Both the position numbers and the translations under genes were made by a program. Below are positions 1 to 8,445 of a stretch of DNA of 32,097 nt, in pieces (position 1 is the first letter of the stretch; each line of letters starts with the position of its first letter). Under the pieces are notes generated by a model that ran no database searches, was not told where the DNA came from, and saw nothing but the letters and a program-made list of their open reading frames with translations. The DNA is from Burkholderiaceae bacterium (GTDB lineage Bacteria > Pseudomonadota > Gammaproteobacteria > Burkholderiales > Burkholderiaceae_E). The stretch covers positions 1-32,097 of the forward strand of contig JAHDYE010000007.1 of NCBI GenBank assembly GCA_023383035.1. The letters run 5' to 3'.

Positions 1-86
1 CGGCGGGGAGGGGGACAGCGCTCATGGGAGGGATGATTAACGATTGAATTCAGCGGCCGCCGTAGGCGGTCCGCTGGAATGATGGG

Positions 87-569
87 TCAGACCTCACACT
101 CCGGTCCGGCATGAAGTACGTCTTGTCTTGATTCCGCTGGGCCTGGCTGCAGTACTTTCCAGTTGTCTTCGTGAGTCTTTACTCGCGAGTCCATGGCCTT
201 CTGACTCATGGTGAGGGTTCGTTTACCGCCTGCCCTATTTTCATTTGGTGCGGAGAGAAGATCGTCAAGTTCCTCATGCTTAAACACAAAGAATCGGCTG
301 CGGGGATTTTGCCGATCAAGCAACACAACGACGAGGTAATCGAACCCATCTGAAAAGTTTCCGTTGACCGCTAGCTGGTTCGGCCAATCGATAGTTTTGA
401 CTTGAACGCGCCTTGTGCTCTCGTTCGTGACGATCACGACGTCCCAGCCCTTCTGCGTTTCACCGTGAGCGAGATAGGCCTCAATGTTCCTTTTCAGAAG
501 TTCGCCAAGAACGAGGTATTCACCAATGGCGGCAGAGACAGAGCGGTTGTTGTTCATAGGGCTGGCCAT
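87..569 (-). CDS. PD-(D/E)XK nuclease-like protein
   Basis: A 160-residue protein of unknown exact role. It shows the spacing of a Holliday-resolvase-like PD-(D/E)XK fold: Glu17 in an early helix (IGEYLVLGELLKR), Asp43 in GWDVVI and Lys58 in VQVKT, so E...D...QxK. This is a motif reading, not a proven activity. ATG 569 lies just downstream of a LexA box, and a second ATG at 557 is possible; neither has a clear Shine-Dalgarno sequence. The gene is clearly less GC-rich than its neighbours, which suggests separate acquisition. The last ~20 residues are low in structure. It is divergent from the SRAP gene and shares the same upstream region, which fits DNA-damage control. Confidence 0.6.
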   Translation of the reverse strand: MASPMNNNRSVSAAIGEYLVLGELLKRNIEAYLAHGETQKGWDVVIVTNESTRRVQVKTIDWPNQLAVNGNFSDGFDYLVVVLLDRQNPRSRFFVFKHEELDDLLSAPNENRAGGKRTLTMSQKAMDSRVKTHEDNWKVLQPGPAESRQDVLHAGPECEV

Positions 570-578
570 AGGGGTTAA

Positions 579-594
579 CTGTTGTTTTATACAG
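579..594. promoter_or_regulatory. LexA (SOS) box
   Basis: CTGTTGTTTTATACAG is a perfect match to the E. coli-type LexA operator CTGT-N8-ACAG. One further matched base pair on each side gives ACTGT...ACAGT. It lies 9 bases upstream of the minus-strand nuclease-like gene (ATG 569) and about 120 bases upstream of the SRAP gene on the plus strand. On the minus strand the operator contains TATAAA and would overlap a promoter. SRAP proteins are classical SOS-associated genes, which supports a functional site. Confidence 0.8.
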
Positions 595-715
595 TATCAT
601 CGGCTCGTCGCCTTGTCGAGCCGCCGCCCCGAATTCCGGTAAGTTTGTAAGCTCATTTCGGATCGCTGCGTCCTTCCTTTCAACGACCTGACTACCTGCT
701 GCTGCATTCGCCTGC

Positions 716-1585
716 ATGTGCTAATCCGCCCAGATCCGCGCCGACCATCGAACCTTCGTGCGCCTGTTCTACGAACGGCACGAAGGGACTGCCGTCAAAA
801 TCCCGAAGGCGATGGAAGCGGCCTTCGCCGATCCTCAATCGGAGGACGAGCGCCGGATCAAGGAGTTGTTCGTGCAGAGGAAGCGCCTGGCCGATGCGCA
901 GCGTGTGTTGCAGGGCAAGCCAACGAAGACGGCCGCGCAGCACCAGCGCATTGCGACCGTGAAGATCGAGCAGCTTCGGGGTCGCCTGGACGACCTGCGG
1001 CGCACCGAGTCGCTGGAGCGCGACTCACGAATCTTCCCCGGCGTCTACGCGCCGGTGATGATCGTGCAGGACGGCCGCAAGCTTGTGGTGCCGATGCGCT
1101 ATCACTGCCGGCCGCAGGGCAAGCCGCCGTCCTTCGATCAGTTCCCGGGGACGTTTAATGCGCGGCGCGACAGCCTCGAAGGTTTCTGGCGCCGGCAGTT
1201 CGGCCACACGCCCGGCATCGTGATCGTCAACGCCTTCTACGAGAACGTCGAGCGCCATCGCGTCGAAGGTCGCGAGCTGGCGGCGCACGAGAAGCCGCAG
1301 AACGTGGTGCTGGAGTTTCGGCCGCAGCCCACGCAGGACATGCTAGTGGCCTGCCTGTGGTCGCGCTGGAGCGCGCCGGGCCAGCCGGACCTGTGGTCGT
1401 TCGCGGCGATTACCGACGCGCCGCCCCCGGAAGTCGCGGCGGCGGGCCACGACCGCTGCATCATCCCGATCCGTGCCGAGAACGTGCACGCCTGGCTGAA
1501 TCCGGATCCGGGCGACCTGAAGGCGCAGTACGCGATCCTCGACGACCGCGAGCGGCCGTACTACGAGCACCGTCTCGCGGCATAG
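716..1585 (+). pseudogene. SOS response-associated peptidase (SRAP/YedK-like), stop at codon 3
   Basis: SRAP proteins cross-link to abasic sites in single-stranded DNA through Cys2, exposed after Met removal. Reading in frame from ATG 716 gives M-C-stop-SAQIRADHRTFVRLFYERHEG; family members start MCYSAQI, so TAA at 722-724 most likely replaces a Tyr codon. The rest is open from GTG 758 to 1585. It keeps the Asn motif (FNARRDSLEGFW), the Glu region (NAFYENVERH) and the HDR segment (AGHDRCIIPI). Compared with homologues I remember, about 14 residues between a first and second FVR also seem to be lost. Translation from 758 would give a 275-residue protein without the catalytic Cys. One base change would restore the start, so a sequencing error is possible. 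Confidence 0.75.
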
Positions 1586-1599
1586 GACATCGTTCGGTG

Positions 1600-2265
1600 A
1601 TGCGCAACCGCACCGTGACCGCCGTCCGCACGGACTCGCCTGCATCGCAAGCGGGCGCGCCGACGGGGAAGGATTTGTTCGGCGCAAGTCAAGTGGTCCG
1701 CCTCGATGGCGGCCGGCGGCTGCGCCTGGACGGCAGAATCGACTTCTGGCCGGGCAGCGGCAAGTGGCAGGTGCTGGCAAGCGGGGAAGAGCGCCAAGGC
1801 GTGACGCAGATGCTGGCGTTTCTCGTGCAGCAGCGCGAGGCCGAAGGCCGTCCGCTTGCCGAGCCGACGCCGATCGCGAGTTCGCTGAAGGTCCTCTGCG
1901 ACTACTGCGGCAAGCCCGCGCAGTTACATCTGGGGGCGGACGTCTATCCGGGACGCAAGGACCTGGCCGGCCTGCACTTCTGGGTCTGCTGGGCCTGCGA
2001 CGCCTGGGTGGGCACGCAGGCAGACGATGAACGGCACCGCCCGCAAGGTGCGCTGGCCAGGGAAGACCTGCGCGATGCGCGACGCGCCGCGCACGAAGCC
2101 TTCGATCGGCTCTGGCAGCGCGGCCTGATGACACGGGCGCAGGCCGACGAATGGCTCGCGCGGGTCACCGGCATTGCGCAGCCCGGTTGTCACATCGGCA
2201 TGTTGGACGTCGACGAGTGCTTGAGGGTAGCGGCCAAGGCTTCCGACTTCCTGCCGAATGCATGA
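1600..2265 (+). CDS. Zinc-finger-containing protein (DUF3268-like)
   Basis: A protein of 221 residues from ATG 1600, 14 bases after the SRAP gene and probably cotranscribed with it. The open frame extends further upstream, but that part is a shadow of SRAP. The central segment CDYCGKPAQLHLG followed by a YPGRKDL stretch and CWACDAWVG matches the DUF3268 zinc-finger pattern of two CxxC pairs around YPxRxDL and AxVG. The C-terminal part is rich in Arg and Ala (helical) and resembles the tails seen on these mobile-element proteins. Function is unknown; nucleic-acid binding is an inference from the zinc ribbon. It is the last plus-strand gene before the cargo block begins. Confidence 0.7.
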   Translation: MRNRTVTAVRTDSPASQAGAPTGKDLFGASQVVRLDGGRRLRLDGRIDFWPGSGKWQVLASGEERQGVTQMLAFLVQQREAEGRPLAEPTPIASSLKVLCDYCGKPAQLHLGADVYPGRKDLAGLHFWVCWACDAWVGTQADDERHRPQGALAREDLRDARRAAHEAFDRLWQRGLMTRAQADEWLARVTGIAQPGCHIGMLDVDECLRVAAKASDFLPNA

Positions 2266-2399
2266 GGTGCCGCGGGCGCTTCGACGCACCCCAAACGAAG
2301 AGTCCGTCTTCGAGATCGCCGCTTACCAGGCGTAGGCCTGGGGGACTTCACCACCCGGACCGGCGTTTTTTCATCCAGGGCATGCGGGAAGGGTGGCCA

Positions 2400-3266
2400 T
2401 CACGCCAGCGTCGTGCCGGTGGCGTGCGCGAGAGCGGCCAGCAATCGATCCTGGAATTGGATGTCGTGGACGGCGGGATGCGGCTTTTGCCGCTGCTGGT
2501 GATGCCAGTATCCGCCGGTGGTCAGCGCCTCGGGATCGGCGCTGGTGGCAAGCCACTCCTGGGTCAGATGCCCCAGCCGCAGGTCGTCCGGCGCGTTCGA
2601 GCCGCCCATCCGGGTGGGCACCCAGCCCGGATCGACGGCGTTGCTGAACACGTCCGGCCACAGCCGCGCCACTGCAGCGGCCAAGGAGGTGACGAACAGC
2701 TTGCTGTCCGAGTAGCTGCCGGTGGATGTGCGGCCGGACCAGTCCATTCCGTCCAGGCTGGCGCGCCCGTTCCTGTGCATGCTGCTGCTCAGGTAGATCA
2801 GGCGCTGCGGGCGCCGGATCAGCGCCGTGAGCAGATACGGCGCTACGACGTTGACGACCAGCAACGGCGGCCCCGAGATGATCCCGGCGTTGTGGACGAC
2901 GGCATCCATCGGGCCGATCGCATTGACCTGGCGGGCGAGATCGCGGATCTGCGCGATGTTCGACAGGTCGCCGATCGTGGCGATGGCGCCCGGGTCCACG
3001 AGCGTCTGTACGGCCGGCAGCCGGGCCGGGGAGCGGACATGCACGACGACTTCGTGGCCGTCGGCGAGCAGCGTCTTGGCCGCGGCATGGCCCAGCCCGT
3101 CGGCCGAGCCGGTGACGAACACGCGGGCCTTGCGGCCTGCGCCTCCTCGAGCGTTGGACATGGGGGACTCCCTTCGGGAATTCGGTGGCGTGGCGGCAGG
3201 GAGCGATGCTGCAGCGAACCCCGTACCCGTTGCGGCGACTGCGGCGAGGAATCTTCGACGGTCCAC
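2400..3266 (-). CDS. SDR-family NAD(P)-dependent oxidoreductase, possibly exported
   Basis: A short-chain dehydrogenase with TGSADGLG as nucleotide-binding motif, VVHNAG, and the catalytic YSDSK (YxxxK). From GTG 3266 the product has 288 residues and begins with a twin-arginine-like leader (RRRFLAAVAATG) ending near ASLPAA. A better ribosome site (AAGGGAG, 7 bases before ATG 3161) would give a 253-residue cytoplasmic enzyme starting MSNARGG. I cannot decide between them. An exported SDR would be unusual, so the shorter form may be the real one. It is the last gene of the minus-strand oxidoreductase cluster. Substrate unknown. Confidence 0.8.
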   Translation of the reverse strand: MDRRRFLAAVAATGTGFAAASLPAATPPNSRRESPMSNARGGAGRKARVFVTGSADGLGHAAAKTLLADGHEVVVHVRSPARLPAVQTLVDPGAIATIGDLSNIAQIRDLARQVNAIGPMDAVVHNAGIISGPPLLVVNVVAPYLLTALIRRPQRLIYLSSSMHRNGRASLDGMDWSGRTSTGSYSDSKLFVTSLAAAVARLWPDVFSNAVDPGWVPTRMGGSNAPDDLRLGHLTQEWLATSADPEALTTGGYWHHQQRQKPHPAVHDIQFQDRLLAALAHATGTTLA

Positions 3267-3320
3267 GGAAGTGTCTTCGATCAGGCGGCCAGGACGCGTG
3301 TGGACGGAGCTTGCCTGCGC

Positions 3321-4064
3321 TCACCAGGGTTGGTTTGCCGGGCCGACCGTGAACTCGTTGATCGTCGTGTCCTCGGGTTGGTCGATCGCGAAGGCGACGA
3401 CATTGGCGATCCGGTCCGGGGAGATGCCGTACTGGCCATAGACGCCCTGCATCTGCTCGAGCGTCTGCTTCTCGCTGATCGTCGTGAGCAGCTCGGTGTT
3501 GATGGCGGCGGGGTAGATCGTGGCAGTGCGGATGTGGGTGCCCTCCATGGCCGACTCCATGCGCAGGACTTCCATGAAGTCGCGCACGAACCATTTCGTG
3601 CCGCCGTAGACCGCGCCGCCCGGGTAGGCTTTCAGCCCGGCGACCGAAGAGGTTGCGATGACGTGACCCGACTTCCGTTGCAGGAACGCCGGCAGCACGG
3701 CCGCCACGCCGTTCAGGACTCCCTTGACGTTGACGTCGACCATCCGATTCCAGTCATCGGTCTTCAGCGCAGACAGCGGCGAATTGGGCATCAGGCCGGC
3801 GTTCAGGAAAACGACATCGACGCGACCGAATTCCTCCTGTGCCAGCCTGACGATGTCGTGGTTCTCCACCTGCCTGGTCACGTCCAGCTCCCGATAGACC
3901 GCTTGACCGCCGTTGCGCTTGATCCGGTCTGCGATCCGCTTCAGGTTCTCTTCGCGTCGTGCGCCGAGCACGACCTTGGCACCTTTACTCGCGAGCAGCC
4001 TGGCCGTTGCCTCGCCGATGCCGGAAGATGCGCCGGTGATGATGACGACTTTGTCCTTGATCAT
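3321..4064 (-). CDS. SDR-family oxidoreductase
   Basis: A complete classical short-chain dehydrogenase of 247 residues. It carries the Rossmann motif TGASSGIG near the N-terminus, an NAG motif (FLNAG), a catalytic Ser in the TSSVAG segment, and YGGTK as YxxxK. The tail [10 protein letters not shown] matches a common NADP-dependent SDR subgroup. A ribosome site GGAGA lies 7 bases before ATG 4064. It follows the frameshifted SDR by 15 bases and is most likely translated from the same message. Substrate unknown. Confidence 0.88.
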   Translation of the reverse strand: MIKDKVVIITGASSGIGEATARLLASKGAKVVLGARREENLKRIADRIKRNGGQAVYRELDVTRQVENHDIVRLAQEEFGRVDVVFLNAGLMPNSPLSALKTDDWNRMVDVNVKGVLNGVAAVLPAFLQRKSGHVIATSSVAGLKAYPGGAVYGGTKWFVRDFMEVLRMESAMEGTHIRTATIYPAAINTELLTTISEKQTLEQMQGVYGQYGISPDRIANVVAFAIDQPEDTTINEFTVGPANQPW

Positions 4065-4079
4065 GAAGTTTCTCCAGGT

Positions 4080-4843
4080 TCAGGTCGTCTGACCGCCATC
4101 GACAACGATATTGGCGCCGGTGGTGAAGGCGCCGAGGTCCGAGCACAGCCACAGCACCGCGCCGGCGATCTCTTCGGGGCGCCCCATGCGACCGACGGGC
4201 TCCTGTGCAATGACCGATGCGCGGCCTTCCTCGGTGCCGCCGGAGAACCTGTCCACATCGGTGTCTGGATGATGCCGGGCGAGACGACGTTCACGCGGAT
4301 GTTCCGGTCCGCATAGTCGAGGGCCGCACCCTTGCTCAGGCCGACCACGCCGAACTTCGAAGCGCAGTAGGCCGCCTGCTTCGGGAAGCCTTTCACGCTG
4401 GCGCCCGAGGCGATGTTCACGATGACGCCGCCACCCTGGCCGAGCATCACGGGAAGCTCGTGCTTCATCGAGAAGAGCACGCCGCCCAGGTTGATGCCGA
4501 TCAGGCGATTCCATTCCGGCGTGCCGATGTCGCCAAGATCCGTTCTTGGCTGCTCGACGCCAGCGTTGTTGACGGCGAAGTCGATCCTCGCGAAGGCGTC
4601 GAGCGTGCGGGTGAGAGCCGCTTCGACGTCTGCCTCGTCGGCGACGTTCGCCGCAACGGAAAGGGCGCGGCCGCCGGCCTCTTCGATGAGGCGGACCGTC
4701 TCCCGTGTCTTCTCCTCGGGGATTCCGACGACTGCGACGTTCGCGCCCGCCTTCGCGAAGGCCCGGGCAGTGGCCCGCCCGATGCCCGTGCCGGCGCCCG
4801 TCACGAAAGCGACTCTGCCGGTGAAATCGAACCGGATGCTCAT
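4080..4843 (-). pseudogene. SDR-family oxidoreductase, frameshifted near the C-terminus
   Basis: The first ~195 residues are a normal [15 protein letters not shown] and YCASK. At 4253-4254 the frame breaks. The minus strand reads ATGTGGACAGG (PMWTGS...), whereas one extra G would give [13 protein letters not shown]. The original C-terminus, with [17 protein letters not shown] and IVVDGGQTT, continues in the shifted frame to a stop at 4080. Unrepaired, the frame runs to 4061 with an unrelated basic tail. The lost base lies in a short G run, so an assembly error is as likely as decay. ATG 4843 overlaps the stop of the upstream gene (ATGA), with AGGTGG as ribosome site. Confidence 0.8.
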
Positions 4844-5496
4844 CGCGACGCCACCTGACGATAGGCTGCCGGCCTGTCGCCGTCGGTGTGCGGTTGGCTG
4901 ATCCCGAGGTCCTGGCGGACGTGCCGCTGCGGGTGCGCGACGAGGTCGGCGATGAAGCGTCCGAGGCTGGCGCGCGAGGTCTCCGTGCCCTTGAAGGTCT
5001 CGCCCTTGCGAGTGAGTTCGACCGCCTCGTCAGGCTTGTCGGTGAGCCAGATCGGACGCAGGAGGGTGTAGTCCAGGGAAGACTTCTCGATCACCTCGGC
5101 CGTCTTCCGATTGGTGGGGCGGGTGTGGCCCACCATGGCCTTGACCCAGGTGTTGAAGGGTTCGGGCAACTCGTCGTAGATACCGCCGGCGCTGATGGCG
5201 ATGATGCGGCGCACTCCGAGGTTCTCCATCGCCGCGACGACGCCTTGCGTGACGTCGCCGAGATCCATGCCGCCCATTGCGCTAACGACGATGTCTTGCC
5301 CCTGGATGGCATTCTTAAGAGCATCGGGATTCCTGGCGTCGCCTTCGACGACATGAATGCGCCTGTTCCTGAAGTCGTCCAGGCGCTTCGCATGGCGCGC
5401 GAAGAGCGTCAACACCACGTCGTCTTGCTGCAGCAGGCGGGGAATGACTTCCCTGGCCGTGCGGCCGTTGGCGCCCAGGAGGATGACTTTCTTCAT
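4840..5496 (-). CDS. NAD(P)H-binding protein (NmrA-like atypical SDR)
   Basis: 218 residues from ATG 5496, chosen because GGAAGG lies 9 bases upstream; the frame is open to 5541 but without a ribosome site there. The N-terminus [17 protein letters not shown] is a dinucleotide-binding fold of the atypical SDR/NmrA type. It is followed by [12 protein letters not shown], an Asp/NAD-contact segment typical of the NAD(P)H-binding family, and by [13 protein letters not shown]. There is no YxxxK active site, as is usual for this group, which includes sensors and quinone-reductase-like proteins. Its stop overlaps the start of the next SDR. Exact role unknown. Confidence 0.8.
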   Translation of the reverse strand: MKKVILLGANGRTAREVIPRLLQQDDVVLTLFARHAKRLDDFRNRRIHVVEGDARNPDALKNAIQGQDIVVSAMGGMDLGDVTQGVVAAMENLGVRRIIAISAGGIYDELPEPFNTWVKAMVGHTRPTNRKTAEVIEKSSLDYTLLRPIWLTDKPDEAVELTRKGETFKGTETSRASLGRFIADLVAHPQRHVRQDLGISQPHTDGDRPAAYRQVASR

Positions 5497-5632
5497 CCAG
5501 GCTGCCTTCCGTTCACGCAGCGGCGAAGCCAGGCCGTGCACCGAGCGTCCGATGGGCGAGCGCTGCCCCGTGCCAGCGCAAGCGCGGACGCCGCCGGCAG
5601 CGGATGAACAAGGCAGTGTCGGTTCGGCGAGG

Positions 5633-7807
5633 TCATCGCGTCAGGGGCAACTTCCGGATGCGTTCGCCCGTCGCATCGTGGATGGCGTTGAGCAAAGCCG
5701 GCGTGATGAGGACCGTGGCGAGCTCGCCGATGCCGGTAGGATCTTCGGTGCTGGGCAGGATGTGCGTTTCCATCTTCGGAATCTCATTCATGCGCAGGAT
5801 GCGATAGTCATGAAAATTCGACTGTTCGACGCGCCCGTTGCTGATCGTGATGTTGCCGAACTGCGCCGCGGACAGACCGAAGACGGTACCGCCCTGGACC
5901 TGGGCTTCCACGGAGCCGGGCGACACCACCCGGCCGCAGTCCACTACGGTGACGACGCGCTCGGTCCTCACGTTGCCGTCGGCATCGACGGTGACTTCCA
6001 CGACCTGTGCCGCGTAGGTGTGGAACGCGAACGTCAGTGCCACGCCGCGTCCTCGACCCTTTGACAAGGGACGATCCCAGCCCGATCGCTCGGCCAGTAC
6101 GTCCAGAACTCGCAGCGCGCGAGGGTGGCTGTCCAGCAGTGGTTTGCGAAAGGCGATGGCGTCCCGTCCGGCAGCGCGGGCCAGCTCGTCGATGAAGCTT
6201 TCCACTGCGATCGCGTTCTGCATGTGGCCCACGCCGCGCCACCAGCTCGTCATCATGCCCGGCAGTCTCGGTTCCTGGCGGACGTACTGGATCAGAACGT
6301 TTGGAAACGCATAGGGTCCTGCTGCGTCCCGGATGGCATCCACGTCGATATCGTTCTTGAATGCCGCCGGCGCGAACCGGGCCATGATCGACGAACCGGT
6401 GACGCGGTGGTGCCAGGCGATCGGTCGCCCCTGCGCGTCGAGCGTGGCGCTCAGACGGTTGTAGTGATAGGGGCGATAGGAGCTGTGCTGGATGTCCTCT
6501 TCCCGGCTCCAGATCACCTTGATCGGTTCCTTGACCTCGCGGGCGATGCGCACCGCCTGTGTCACGTAGTCGACCTCGAGTCGACGGCCGAACCCGCCGC
6601 CGAGCAGCTGGTTGTGGACCTGCACCTTCTCCACCGCAAGCCCCGCCACCCGGGCCGCAGCCGCTTGCGCGCGCGTGGGCACCTGGGTTCCCGTCCAGAT
6701 GTCGCATCCATCCGGGCTCAGGCGCACGGTGCAGTTCATGGGTTCCATGGTGGCGTGCGCCAGCAGGGGTTGCTCGTAGATGGCATCGACGGTGCGATGG
6801 CCCTTCGACGCAGCCTCGGCGCGTACCGCGGCTACGTCGCCTTCGCTACGGGCCGTTGCGCCTTCCCACAGCGAGGCGTTCGCCAGTTCGTCGATCATGT
6901 CCTGCGTGGAATATGCCCCGGCGGGCCCATCGTTCCACTGGATCGCGGCCGCAGCCAGGCCCTTGCGTGCAGCGCCCATGTGATCGGCGACGATTGCGAC
7001 CAGATCATCGAGCCGCACGACCTGCCGCACGCCGCATACCGCCATGGCCGCCTGCGTGTCCACGCTCTTGACGCTTCCCCCGAAGACCGGACTGGCGGCA
7101 ACGGCGACCACGCGCAGACCCGGCAGCTGCACGTCGATTCCAAAGCGCGCGCTGCCGTTGACCTTCTCGGGTCCGTCGAGGCGCTTCAAGCCGCTGCCGA
7201 TGATCCGGAACTGCTCGGGGTTCTTCAGCGCGATCTGCGCAGGTACGGGCAGCTGCGCCGCCCGCCCTGCAAGTTCCCCATAACGTAGCTGCCGGCCGCT
7301 GGGCGCGTGCCTCACGCTGCCGCTACGCGCGGTGCATTGCGCGGGTTCGACTCCCCAGGTCTGCGCGGCGGCGGCAACGAGCATCATGCGGGCTGCGGCC
7401 CCCGCCTGACGCATGGGCAGCCATGCCGTGCGAACCGAGTCGGAGCCGCCGGTGATCTGTTGACCGCCCGGAGTCGGCGCGTAGAGCCTGTCGTCCGGCG
7501 GCGCGTGTTCCAGCCGTACCCGCGCGAGGTCCACCTCCAGCTCCTCGGCGATCAGCATGGGCAGGGAGGTGTACGTGGCTTGCCCCATTTCGACTCGGGG
7601 CATCACAAGCGTGACCACGTCGTCGGTGTCGATGCGCACAACGGCGTTGAAGGTCGCATTCGTCCGGCCGCCGGCTGCTGCGAGCGCCTTGGCGATGGGC
7701 AGCAGCAGCTCGACGCTCAGCAGCAAGGCGCCGCCTACGCCAGCTGCCTTCAGGAAGGTGCGCCGCGAGACACCGCAAGAGCGGGGGATCGAGGGGTCGA
7801 CTCGCAT
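5633..7807 (-). CDS. Molybdopterin-binding subunit of an isoquinoline 1-oxidoreductase-like hydroxylase
   Basis: Large subunit of a two-subunit molybdenum hydroxylase that pairs with the [2Fe-2S] protein encoded just upstream. 724 residues from ATG 7807; the frame is open to 7837 inside the previous gene. The leader has a clear Tat signal (SRRTFLKAAGVGGALLL), so the folded, cofactor-loaded complex should act in the periplasm. Typical features are GGGFGRR in the middle, SWWRGVGHMQNA, and GIGE near the C-terminus carrying the proposed catalytic Glu. Length agrees with IorB-type single-chain subunits. These enzymes hydroxylate N-heteroaromatics or oxidise aldehydes with electron transfer to cytochromes; the substrate here is unknown. 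Confidence 0.9.
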   Translation of the reverse strand: MRVDPSIPRSCGVSRRTFLKAAGVGGALLLSVELLLPIAKALAAAGGRTNATFNAVVRIDTDDVVTLVMPRVEMGQATYTSLPMLIAEELEVDLARVRLEHAPPDDRLYAPTPGGQQITGGSDSVRTAWLPMRQAGAAARMMLVAAAAQTWGVEPAQCTARSGSVRHAPSGRQLRYGELAGRAAQLPVPAQIALKNPEQFRIIGSGLKRLDGPEKVNGSARFGIDVQLPGLRVVAVAASPVFGGSVKSVDTQAAMAVCGVRQVVRLDDLVAIVADHMGAARKGLAAAAIQWNDGPAGAYSTQDMIDELANASLWEGATARSEGDVAAVRAEAASKGHRTVDAIYEQPLLAHATMEPMNCTVRLSPDGCDIWTGTQVPTRAQAAAARVAGLAVEKVQVHNQLLGGGFGRRLEVDYVTQAVRIAREVKEPIKVIWSREEDIQHSSYRPYHYNRLSATLDAQGRPIAWHHRVTGSSIMARFAPAAFKNDIDVDAIRDAAGPYAFPNVLIQYVRQEPRLPGMMTSWWRGVGHMQNAIAVESFIDELARAAGRDAIAFRKPLLDSHPRALRVLDVLAERSGWDRPLSKGRGRGVALTFAFHTYAAQVVEVTVDADGNVRTERVVTVVDCGRVVSPGSVEAQVQGGTVFGLSAAQFGNITISNGRVEQSNFHDYRILRMNEIPKMETHILPSTEDPTGIGELATVLITPALLNAIHDATGERIRKLPLTR

Positions 7808-7808
7808 C

Positions 7809-8285
7809 TCAGCCCCCCTTCCTCGATCGAAGCGCACCGGACGCCTGCCGGACGGCCGCGTGGATGCGCGGATAGGTGCCGCAGCGGCAGAGGTTGCCCG
7901 CCATGCCCTCGCGGATCTGCTCGTCGCTGGGGGAGGGCGTTCGCATCAGCAGCGCCGTGGCCGACATGATCTGTCCGGGCTGGCAGTAGCCGCACTGAAC
8001 CACGTCCACGTCGAGCCATGCTTCTTGCACGGCGCGGCCGGTTTCGGTGGTATGCACGGCTTCGATCGTGGTGATCGCCTTGCCCGCCGCCGCCTGCACC
8101 GGTGTCACGCAGGCGCGGATGACAGCGCCGTCCATGTGGACCGTGCAGGCGCCGCACAGGGCCATGCCGCAGCCGTACTTCGTTCCGGTCATGCCGAGCA
8201 CGTCGCGCAAGACCCACAGCAGCGGGGTATCGCCGTCCACCTCGACGGCATGCCGTCTTCCGTTGACTTCGAGGGTATAGCTCAC
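7809..8285 (-). CDS. [2Fe-2S] subunit of the isoquinoline 1-oxidoreductase-like hydroxylase
   Basis: A 158-residue electron-transfer subunit with two iron-sulfur clusters. The plant-ferredoxin-type cluster is bound by CGMALCGAC plus a later Cys (IRAC). The second cluster is bound by CGYCQPG and NLCRCGTY. Start is GTG 8285 with GGAGG 7 bases upstream. The stop is one base before the start of the large subunit, so they are cotranslated. It has no signal peptide and would be exported with the Tat-carrying partner. A hairpin lies about 50 bases upstream of the start, between it and the cyclophilin-like gene. Confidence 0.93.
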   Translation of the reverse strand: MSYTLEVNGRRHAVEVDGDTPLLWVLRDVLGMTGTKYGCGMALCGACTVHMDGAVIRACVTPVQAAAGKAITTIEAVHTTETGRAVQEAWLDVDVVQCGYCQPGQIMSATALLMRTPSPSDEQIREGMAGNLCRCGTYPRIHAAVRQASGALRSRKGG

Positions 8286-8331
8286 GATTCATCCTCCGAT
8301 TCAGGCGAAGTCTTCCGCTCAGGCTCGAGCG

Positions 8332-8350
8332 GCGTACTCGACTCGTACGC
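8332..8350. repeat. Inverted repeat upstream of the molybdenum hydroxylase genes
   Basis: GCGTAC-TCGACTC-GTACGC is a perfect six-base-pair palindrome with a seven-base centre. It lies between the cyclophilin-like gene and the hydroxylase operon, about 50 bases upstream of the iron-sulfur subunit start. It could be an operator or a small leader hairpin. No T tract follows on either strand, so a terminator is unlikely. Confidence 0.4.
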
Positions 8351-8445
8351 TCGACAGTCGTTTCGCGCCGGTGCCGATCGTGCTCGGGAACTCGCCTCGC
8401 CCGGTGTGTCCTGGGTCGGACATGGTGCGTACTCGTTCGGATCGT

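Noticed and set aside
2366-2371. Run of six T after GC-rich bases, possible terminator of the zinc-finger gene
   Set aside because: The preceding bases form only a very short stem.
2151-4316. 721-residue open frame on the plus strand
   Set aside because: It runs antisense to the SDR genes, has no family features, and is explained by high GC at third positions of the real genes.
6125-7288. 387-residue open frame on the plus strand
   Set aside because: Antisense to the molybdopterin subunit, with low-complexity Arg/Gly/His composition.
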